A DNA stretch of 42,899 nt from the NCBI GenBank assembly GCA_947631865.1, contig CANRNF010000018.1, positions 1 to 42,899 on the forward strand. The letters are read 5' to 3'. The notes under the pieces are model-generated. The model had not been told where the DNA came from. It was given only the letters and a program-made list of their open reading frames with translations, and did not search any database. Each line of letters opens with the position of its first letter. Position 1 is the stretch's first letter. Shown here piece by piece: positions 37,168 through 42,899 of this stretch. The position numbers and the translations under genes were made by a program. Source of the stretch: an uncultured Oscillospiraceae bacterium. Its GTDB lineage: Bacteria > Bacillota > Clostridia > Oscillospirales > Oscillospiraceae.

Positions 37168-38092
37168 ATGCCTCGAATACCTGAACGATAACGACGGATA
37201 CCTGCTCTTGACGCACGTCCGTCCGGACGGCGACACTCTGGGAAGTGCCGCCGCCCTTTGTCATATCCTGCGCCGGATGGGAAAGGTGGCCTTTTTGTAC
37301 CCCAATCCCCAGATCACGGATACCTATAAGCCCTATGTGGAGCCATTCATGGCGCCGCCGGGATATGAACCTGTGACGCTCCTCAGTGTGGATCTGGCGT
37401 CGGTAAACCTGTTCCCGGAGGGCTTTTCTGTCCGGAAGGTCGACCTGTGCATCGATCACCATCCCACCAACTCCGAGTACGCGGAAAATCTCCTGTGCAT
37501 GCCGGAGAAGGCCTCCTGCGGCGAGATCGTCCTGGAACTTGGAAAGCTTGCCCTGGGCGGCGTCGACAAGACCGAGGCGGATCTTCTCTACATGGCCGTG
37601 AGCACCGACTGCGGCTGCTTCGTCTACGCCAACACCAAGCCCGATACCCATCGGGCGGCGGCGGAGCTCATGGAGGCCGGCGCGGACTATAAGGCCCTCA
37701 ACAAGCGGCTTTTCCGGACCAGCACCTATTCCCGGCTCAAGCTGGAGGGACTGATCTACGACAGCATGCAGCGCTTTGGTCCCGGCGAGTGCGTCAGCGT
37801 GGTCACGGTGACCCTGGACATGATGGCCGAGAGCGGCGCCACGGAGGACGACTGCGAGGACCTTGCGTCTCTCGCCGGCCGGCTTGCCGGCAACAAGGTC
37901 TCCGTCACCATCCGACAGCTGGAGCCCAAGCTCTGCAAGGTGAGTCTGCGCAGCGGGGAAGACTTTGACTCCTCCGCCATCTGCGCCCTCCACGGCGGCG
38001 GCGGCCACAAGATGGCCGCCGGCTGCACCATCCCCTCCGACCCGGACGAGACCCGGGACACCATCGTCTGGGACATTCTGGAGGCCATGTGA
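37145..38092 (+). CDS. nrnA: DHH-family phosphoesterase, NrnA-type (nanoRNase / pAp phosphatase)
   Basis: The 315-residue protein has the DHH catalytic domain: HVRPDGDTLGS (His24, Asp28, Asp30), SVDLAS, and IDHHPTNS (Asp104, His105, His106), which bind two Mn ions. The C-terminal DHHA1 domain ends with the GGGGHKMAAGC substrate motif. NrnA degrades 2-5-nt RNAs and dephosphorylates pAp. The place between rbfA and truB is its usual one in Firmicutes. It overlaps rbfA by 23 bp. Confidence 0.93.
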   Translation: MTKMTLNECLEYLNDNDGYLLLTHVRPDGDTLGSAAALCHILRRMGKVAFLYPNPQITDTYKPYVEPFMAPPGYEPVTLLSVDLASVNLFPEGFSVRKVDLCIDHHPTNSEYAENLLCMPEKASCGEIVLELGKLALGGVDKTEADLLYMAVSTDCGCFVYANTKPDTHRAAAELMEAGADYKALNKRLFRTSTYSRLKLEGLIYDSMQRFGPGECVSVVTVTLDMMAESGATEDDCEDLASLAGRLAGNKVSVTIRQLEPKLCKVSLRSGEDFDSSAICALHGGGGHKMAAGCTIPSDPDETRDTIVWDILEAM

Positions 38093-38784
38093 TGGACGGC
38101 GTCTTCCTGGTGGACAAGCCCATGGACTGGACCAGCATGGACGTGTGCGCCCACCTTCGGAACGTGCTGCATGAAAAGCACGTGGGCCACACGGGGACCC
38201 TGGACCCCAACGCCACGGGCCTTCTGGTGGTCCTGGCGGGGAAGGGTACCAAGCTGGCCAAATACGCGGAGAACGACATAAAGGAATACATTGCCCGCAT
38301 GCGCCTTGGCACCGTCACTGACACCCAGGACATTTGGGGCACGGTGCTGCGCCAGGAAGAGGCCCAAAAGCCCAGAGAAGAGATCGAGGCCGTGCTGGAC
38401 CGGTTCCGCGGGCCTATCATGCAGCTGCCGCCCATGTACTCCGCCATCAAGCACCGGGGGAAGAAGCTCTATGAGATCGCCCGCCGGGGCGGCGAGGTGG
38501 AGCGTGAACCGCGGCCCATCACTATCTACCGTCTGGAGCTTACAGACCAGGATGCGGGAGGGGACTGGGGACTGGAGATAGAGTGCTCCAAGGGCACCTA
38601 TATCCGCACCCTCTGCGCCGATATCGGCCAGGCTCTGGGCTGCGGCGGGTGCATGAGCGCCCTGCGCCGGGTCCGGGCCGGAAAGTTCACCATATCCCAA
38701 GCCCACACCTTGGAAAAGATACGCTCCGACCCGGAGGGCTGCGCCCTGCCCCTGGACGTGATCAGCGCGGAGGCAGCGCTATGA
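38092..38784 (+). CDS. truB: tRNA pseudouridine-55 synthase, short form
   Basis: TruB makes pseudouridine 55 in tRNA T-arms. Catalytic Asp38 lies in HVGHTGTLDPNATGLL; KHRGKKLYEIARRG and CSKGTYIRTLCADIG are also conserved. At 230 residues it is much shorter than the usual 290-310, because it stops just after LPLDVISAEAAL and lacks the C-terminal PUA-like domain. Start ATG 38092 overlaps the nrnA stop (TGATG); a GTG one codon upstream is an alternative. It overlaps ribF by 4 bp, leaving no room for a lost tail. Confidence 0.93.
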   Translation: MDGVFLVDKPMDWTSMDVCAHLRNVLHEKHVGHTGTLDPNATGLLVVLAGKGTKLAKYAENDIKEYIARMRLGTVTDTQDIWGTVLRQEEAQKPREEIEAVLDRFRGPIMQLPPMYSAIKHRGKKLYEIARRGGEVEREPRPITIYRLELTDQDAGGDWGLEIECSKGTYIRTLCADIGQALGCGGCMSALRRVRAGKFTISQAHTLEKIRSDPEGCALPLDVISAEAAL

Positions 38785-39692
38785 GCGATGCAAAACGGGT
38801 CGTGGCCCTGGGCTTTTTCGACGGCGTTCACCTGGGCCACCAGGCGCTCATGAAGCTTGCCCGGGAGCGCGCGGCGGCGCTGAACGCCAAACCCGCGGTC
38901 ATCACCTTCGACGCCCACCCGGACGCGGTGGTGTTCGGCACAGAGGTGCCCCTTCTCAGCACCAACGCCGGCCGGGAGGAGCTCATCCGCCGGGTTGCGG
39001 GCATCGAAGACGTGATAACGCTGCACTTTGACGAAGCGTTCATGCGTACCCCCTGGGAGGATTTCATCCGCTCCGTGGTGGAGGACATGGGCGCGGTCCA
39101 TCTGGTGATGGGCCACGACTTTTCCTGCGGCTGGCGGGGCGAGGGGAGAGCTCAGCGCATCGCCGCCTGGTGTAAAGAGCACGGCATCGGCTGCGACATC
39201 GTGCCCCCGGTGATCCTGGACGGCGTGGTGGTGAGCTCTACTTATATCCGCCGCCTGGTGACGGCAGGGGACATGGAAGAGGCCTCCCGGTTTTTGGGCC
39301 ACCCCTATTCCGTATCCGATACAGTTGTCCACGGCTATGAACGGGGCCGCCGCATGGGCATCCCCACCATCAATTTCCCCATCCCGGCAGGGGTCATCGT
39401 GCCCCGGCACGGGGTGTACGCCACCCGGGCCTGGCTGCCTCAGGGGCCCTGTCCCGCCATCACGAATGTGGGCGTGCGGCCCACCTTCCGTGACGACGGC
39501 CATGTGACGGTGGAGACCAACCTGCTGGATTTCCAGGGCGAGCTCTACGGCGCCGACGTGCGCATCGACCTGCTGGCCTTTTTGCGGGACGAGAAGAAGT
39601 TCCCCTCCCAAGAGTCTCTGGCGGCGCAGATACGCTCTGACATCGAGGCGACCCGGCAGTACTTCGCCAGAGAAGAGGAGGCCGCACTGTGA
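38781..39692 (+). CDS. ribF: Bifunctional riboflavin kinase / FAD synthetase
   Basis: RibF (303 residues) makes FMN and FAD. The N-terminal nucleotidyltransferase domain opens with ALGFFDGVHLGHQ (HxGH motif) and has VVVSSTYIRRLV. The C-terminal flavokinase domain has GRRMGIPTINFP and GVYATRAWL. The N-terminus is a few residues shorter than usual before the FDGVHLGH motif. ATG 38781 overlaps the truB stop (ATGA) and follows GGAGG by seven bases. It follows truB as in many bacteria, but rpsO does not come next. Confidence 0.95.
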   Translation: MSDAKRVVALGFFDGVHLGHQALMKLARERAAALNAKPAVITFDAHPDAVVFGTEVPLLSTNAGREELIRRVAGIEDVITLHFDEAFMRTPWEDFIRSVVEDMGAVHLVMGHDFSCGWRGEGRAQRIAAWCKEHGIGCDIVPPVILDGVVVSSTYIRRLVTAGDMEEASRFLGHPYSVSDTVVHGYERGRRMGIPTINFPIPAGVIVPRHGVYATRAWLPQGPCPAITNVGVRPTFRDDGHVTVETNLLDFQGELYGADVRIDLLAFLRDEKKFPSQESLAAQIRSDIEATRQYFAREEEAAL

Positions 39693-40207
39693 GGATCCTT
39701 GGCATCGACCCCGGCGTGGGCACGGTGGGTTTCGGCGTCATCGACACGGACAAGGGAAAGAATACTTACGTGGCCTGCGGGGCGGTCACCACGCCGCCCA
39801 ATACGGCGCTGTCGCCCCGCCTGGACATGATCTACAACGACCTGAACGAGCTCATCGTCACCTTTGCGCCGGACGCCATCTCCGTGGAGGAGCTCTTCTT
39901 CTCCAAGAATATCACCACCGGCATCGCCGTGGCCCATGGCCGGGGCGTTATCCTGCTCAGCTGCTACCGCAGCGGCGTGCCCGTCTATGAATACACGCCC
40001 ATGCAGGTGAAGCAGGCGGTGGTTGGCTACGGCAACGCCAAGAAGAATCAGGTCATCTACATGGTCCAGCGGCTTTTGAACATGAAAGCGCCGCCCAAGC
40101 CTGACGACGCGGCGGACGCTTTGGCGCTGGCTATATGCCACGCCAGGAGCATGACCAGCAAGCTGCTATCCACGAAAGGGGGAGAGGACCCATGTTCCAC
40201 CATCTGA
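39689..40207 (+). CDS. ruvC: Holliday junction endonuclease RuvC
   Basis: RuvC (172 residues) cuts Holliday junctions with RuvAB. The RNase H-like fold shows active-site Asp7 (ILGIDPGVG), Glu in ISVEELFFSKN (about 67), and the C-terminal Asp pair in KPDDAADALALAICH (about 139-146). The start is GTG at 39689, inside the ribF stop (GTGA), behind GAGGAGG. It overlaps ruvA by 16 bp. Bacilli use RecU instead; the presence of RuvC fits Clostridia. Confidence 0.95.
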   Translation: MRILGIDPGVGTVGFGVIDTDKGKNTYVACGAVTTPPNTALSPRLDMIYNDLNELIVTFAPDAISVEELFFSKNITTGIAVAHGRGVILLSCYRSGVPVYEYTPMQVKQAVVGYGNAKKNQVIYMVQRLLNMKAPPKPDDAADALALAICHARSMTSKLLSTKGGEDPCSTI

Positions 40208-40800
40208 GCGGCACCGTCACCGATATAGAGCCCGGCCTTGCCGTCATCGAGTGCGGCGGCGTTGGCTTTTCGGTGAACACCACGGCCTGCACCATGGGCC
40301 AGCTCCACCGTGGGGAGAGCGCCAAGCTCTATATCTGCGAGCAGGTCCGGGAGGATGCTTTTGATCTGTATGGCTTCGCCACGGCGGGGGAGAAGCGGTG
40401 CTTCGAGATGCTCATATCCGTGTCCGGCGTGGGGCCCAAGGTGGCCATCGCCATCCTCTCGTCCAACACCCCCGAGCGCGTGTGCACGGCCATCATGTCC
40501 GACGATGAGCGCGCCCTTACATCCGCTCCGGGCGTGGGAAAGCGCCTGGCCCAGCGGATCATTTTGGAGCTGAAGGACAAGATCCAGAAGCAGTCCGGCG
40601 GCCTCGCAGGCGCGGATATGGGCATGCCCACGCCCGTGGCCGGCGGTGAAGAGCAGACCAAGCTTGGGGACGTGATGAGCGCGCTGACGGTGCTTGGCTA
40701 CAGCCGGGCGGAGTGCGCTGCGGCTGTGAAGGGCCTTGACCTGGAGTCCATGAGCCTGGAGGACGCCATCCGCGCCGCGCTGCGCAACATGATGAAGTGA
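40192..40800 (+). CDS. ruvA: Holliday junction branch-migration protein RuvA
   Basis: RuvA (202 residues) binds the four-way junction as a tetramer and loads RuvB. The N-terminal OB domain (about 1-62) precedes two helix-hairpin-helix motifs ([14 protein letters not shown] near 72 and [13 protein letters not shown] near 107). A flexible linker leads to the RuvB-binding C-terminal domain (about 155-202). ATG 40192 follows GGGGGAGAGG. Confidence 0.96.
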   Translation: MFHHLSGTVTDIEPGLAVIECGGVGFSVNTTACTMGQLHRGESAKLYICEQVREDAFDLYGFATAGEKRCFEMLISVSGVGPKVAIAILSSNTPERVCTAIMSDDERALTSAPGVGKRLAQRIILELKDKIQKQSGGLAGADMGMPTPVAGGEEQTKLGDVMSALTVLGYSRAECAAAVKGLDLESMSLEDAIRAALRNMMK

Positions 40801-40813
40801 GGGAGGGTCCCCG

Positions 40814-41854
40814 ATGAGCATCAATTTTTCCGACGAGAGTCCCGAGCAGATCCTTACCACAGCCAGTTTTCAGCCCGAGGACGTGACGGAGGCGTCGCTG
40901 CGCCCCAAGCGTCTGGAGGACTATACCGGCCAGGAGAAGGCCAAGGAGAATCTGTCCGTATTTATCCAGGCGGCCAAGCTGAGAAATGAACCCTTGGACC
41001 ACGTGCTGCTCCACGGCCCCCCGGGCCTGGGCAAGACGACCCTCGCCGGCGTCATCGCCAACGAGATGGGCGTCAATATGCGCATCACCTCCGGACCGGC
41101 CATCGAAAAGCCCGGCGACCTGGTGGCGCTCTTAACGAATCTACAGGAAAACGACATCCTGTTCCTGGACGAGATCCACCGGCTCAACCGCTCCGTGGAG
41201 GAGATACTCTATCCCGCCATGGAGGACTACGCCATCGACATCATCCTGGGGAAGGGGCCCTCGGCCAACTCCATCCGCCTGGACCTGCCCCATTTCACCC
41301 TCATCGGAGCGACTACCCGGTCCGGACAGCTGTCCGCGCCGCTGCGGGACCGGTTCGGCGTGGTGCTGCGGCTGGAGCTCTACAGCACCGAGGACCTGCG
41401 GCGGATCATTGAGCGCAGCGCCGGCATCCTGGGTATCGAGATAGAGCCCGACGGGGCGGTGGAGATCGCCTCCCGCAGCCGGGGCACGCCACGGATCGCC
41501 AACCGTATGCTCCGCCGCGTCCGTGACTTCGCCCAGGTGAAGGGCGAGGGCATTATCACCAGAGATATCGCCAACGAGGCGCTGCTGCGCCTGGAGGTGG
41601 ATGAAGCCGGTCTGGACAACGTGGACCGGCGGATGCTCCGCAGCATCATCGAGCTCTATAACGGCGGACCTGTGGGCCTGGAGGCGCTGGCGGCCACCAT
41701 CAACGAGGAGGCTGTGACACTGGAGGATGTGTATGAACCCTTCCTGCTGCAGCAGGGGTTCCTCACCCGTACCCTTCGGGGACGGTGCGTCACCCAAAAA
41801 GCGTACGAGCATCTGGGCATCGAGTATTTAGGTCAGCAGAAGTTGGAAATCTAA
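40814..41854 (+). CDS. ruvB: Holliday junction DNA helicase RuvB
   Basis: RuvB (346 residues) is the AAA+ motor of branch migration. Walker [10 protein letters not shown] is at 68-76, Walker [10 protein letters not shown] near 120, sensor GATTRSG near 166, and the C-terminal winged helix includes [12 protein letters not shown]. The start lies 13 bp after ruvA with GGGAGGG upstream. It closes the 9.5-kb run; only a weak A/T hairpin follows before the next promoter. Confidence 0.97.
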   Translation: MSINFSDESPEQILTTASFQPEDVTEASLRPKRLEDYTGQEKAKENLSVFIQAAKLRNEPLDHVLLHGPPGLGKTTLAGVIANEMGVNMRITSGPAIEKPGDLVALLTNLQENDILFLDEIHRLNRSVEEILYPAMEDYAIDIILGKGPSANSIRLDLPHFTLIGATTRSGQLSAPLRDRFGVVLRLELYSTEDLRRIIERSAGILGIEIEPDGAVEIASRSRGTPRIANRMLRRVRDFAQVKGEGIITRDIANEALLRLEVDEAGLDNVDRRMLRSIIELYNGGPVGLEALAATINEEAVTLEDVYEPFLLQQGFLTRTLRGRCVTQKAYEHLGIEYLGQQKLEI

Positions 41855-41937
41855 GGAAAATCTGTCATTTTCTGCAGGTTTTACCCATATTTTGGCTGTT
41901 TTTCATTGAAAAACGCGACAAAATTTGTAAAAAATGC

Positions 41938-41965
41938 TTGACTTATTATCCGAACGATATATAAT
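41938..41965 (+). promoter_or_regulatory. Promoter of the SigH-like gene
   Basis: TTGACT (41938-41943), 16-bp spacer, consensus TATAAT (41960-41965). The predicted start base coincides with the GTG codon at 41971. Confidence 0.7.
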
Positions 41966-41970
41966 CATTA

Positions 41971-42585
41971 GTGTATTATTATAGTTATACAACTAAATCG
42001 GACGAAGAATTGCAAGCTCTCGCGAAAACGCGGGTGGCCGGAGCGGAGGAAGCTCTGGCGGAACGGTATGCCCGCGTTGTGCGCATGTGCGCCCGACCGT
42101 ATTTTCTGATCGGAGGGGACAGCGAGGACCTGATCCAGGAGGGAATGATCGGTCTGCTGTCCGCCATCCGGGAATATGACGGAGAAAAGGGCGCTGCCTT
42201 CAAGACCTACGCGCAAACTTGTATCCAAAACCGTATCAAATCAGCCGTCCGAAGCGCTCAGCGCATGAAAAATGCGCCCCTGAACGACGGCGTGTCCCTC
42301 GAAGATGTCCTCTCAGATGAATCCCAGTCCCTAGGTACCAACTACTACGAGCGCAGTCCCGAGGAGCAGGTTCTGGCCAGAGAGACCGAAAAAGAGTTTA
42401 TTTCCGCCTATTCACGGTGTTTGTCAAAATTGGAAGGAGAGATCCTGTGTCTTTACCTGGACGGCCTTTCCTATGAGGAGATGGCCCAGCGTTCAGGCAG
42501 AGACGTGAAAGCCGTGGATAACGCCGTGCAGCGCATTCGGCGCAAGCTGGCGAAGCTGCCCTCAGGCGATAACAGCGAAAGCTGA
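41971..42585 (+). CDS. Sigma-70 family factor, SigH-like
   Basis: The 204-residue protein has sigma region 2 (EEALAERYARVVRMCARPYFLIGGDSEDLIQEG..., about 25-60, and FKTYAQTCIQNRIKSAVRSA) and a region 4 helix-turn-helix near the end (SYEEMAQRSGRDVKAVDNAVQRIRRKL). The GGDSEDLIQEGMIGLLSAI core resembles sigma-H, which starts sporulation and competence in Bacillus. The GTG start at 41971 has no Shine-Dalgarno and lies five bases after the -10 box, so the mRNA is probably leaderless. No later ATG or GTG leaves region 2 complete. Confidence 0.85.
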   Translation: MYYYSYTTKSDEELQALAKTRVAGAEEALAERYARVVRMCARPYFLIGGDSEDLIQEGMIGLLSAIREYDGEKGAAFKTYAQTCIQNRIKSAVRSAQRMKNAPLNDGVSLEDVLSDESQSLGTNYYERSPEEQVLARETEKEFISAYSRCLSKLEGEILCLYLDGLSYEEMAQRSGRDVKAVDNAVQRIRRKLAKLPSGDNSES

Positions 42586-42633
42586 TCGCAATATACTGCC
42601 CGTATGGGAAAACTATTAAAGAGAGGAACCACA

Positions 42634-42899
42634 ATGTACGAAGACAAGACCCTTGTTTGCAAGGAATGCGGTCAGGAGTTCGTGTTCACCGCCGGTGAGC
42701 AGGAGTTCTATGCGGAGCGCGGCTTCCAGAACGAGCCCCAGCGCTGCAAGGCCTGCCGTGACGCTCGCAAGGCCGCTGCCCGCGGTCCCCGTGAGTACTT
42801 CACCGCTGTGTGCGCCGCTTGCGGCGGCGAGGCCCGCGTCCCCTTCGAGCCGAAGAGCGACCGCCCCGTGTATTGCAGTGAGTGCTTTGCAAAGATGCG
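42634..42899 (+). CDS. Zinc-ribbon domain protein, 3' end outside the window
   Basis: ATG 42634 follows GAGAGGA and the frame runs off the end of the window after 88 codons. Four CxxC knuckles are seen (CKEC near residue 9, CKAC near 38, CAAC near 60, CSEC near 81), the spacing of two linked zinc ribbons. The first half, with VCKECGQEFVFTAGEQEFYAERGF, matches a family of small clostridial proteins of unknown function with a probable zinc-ribbon domain. It may share the transcript of the sigma factor 48 bp upstream. Confidence 0.85.
   Translation, partial: MYEDKTLVCKECGQEFVFTAGEQEFYAERGFQNEPQRCKACRDARKAAARGPREYFTAVCAACGGEARVPFEPKSDRPVYCSECFAKM

Noticed and set aside
41855-41905. Strong terminator after ruvB
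   Set aside because: Only a weak A/T dyad (GAAAAT...ATTTTC) without a clear stem and T tract; not good enough to list.

Overview
The window is about 43 kb of GC-rich (roughly 60 % G+C by eye) chromosomal DNA. It reads as a low-complexity-free, gene-dense Firmicutes chromosome of the class Clostridia, most like the Oscillospiraceae (an inference from gene content and protein style, not from a database search). Supporting signs are strong AGGAGG ribosome sites, sigma-A-type promoters, an intact sporulation sigma factor of the SigK type, meso-diaminopimelate synthesis (DapF), a YlxR/YlxQ-containing nusA-infB operon, and a sugar ABC importer with a GH112 phosphorylase typical of gut bacteria that live on host glycans.

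Layout. 1-440: the 3' part of a tRNA-Ser(GCU), its hairpin terminator, and two copies of a 71-bp structured repeat. 441-1285: a small Lar-like zinc protein and 5-formyltetrahydrofolate cyclo-ligase. 1286-5797: carAB behind a 240-nt leader that holds a possible leader peptide and a terminator hairpin. 5876-7777: a GH13 neopullulanase-like glycosidase. 7835-9405 (minus): a peptidase S51 protein translationally coupled to an AraC-family regulator. 9713-14942: substrate-binding protein, two permeases and a galacto-N-biose/lacto-N-biose-type phosphorylase (GH112), probably controlled by the divergent AraC regulator. 15210-16699: HAD hydrolase and dapF. 16728-17411 (minus): an AlkZ-related protein. 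17456-17640: a 76-bp tandem repeat whose units each carry a promoter. 17643-18611: a tRNA-dihydrouridine synthase, apparently leaderless. 18695-25964: uvrA, a small membrane exporter-like protein, recD2, comFC and an mreB-like gene. 26004-26933 (minus): an alpha/beta hydrolase. 27024-29907: glpK and a MATE transporter. 29966-31315 (minus): gdhA. 31478-32173: sigK. 32361-41854: one almost gapless run rimP-nusA-ylxR-ylxQ-infB-rbfA-nrnA-truB-ribF-ruvC-ruvA-ruvB. 41971-42585: a SigH-like sigma factor, also apparently leaderless. 42634-end: the start of a zinc-ribbon protein.

How the parts work together. The AraC-ABC-GH112 block is a self-contained uptake and phosphorolysis unit for a beta-1,3-galactosyl disaccharide (mucin core or milk-oligosaccharide type), though it lacks its own ATPase and the downstream kinase/uridylyltransferase genes. 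The rimP-to-ruvB run joins the classical transcription/translation-factor operon (nusA, infB, rbfA, truB) directly to the Holliday-junction genes ruvCAB. Most of the window is ordinary housekeeping sequence. The least explained signals are regulatory: the promoter-bearing 76-bp tandem repeat, two start codons that sit at the predicted transcription start, the carAB leader, and the structured repeats next to the tRNA.
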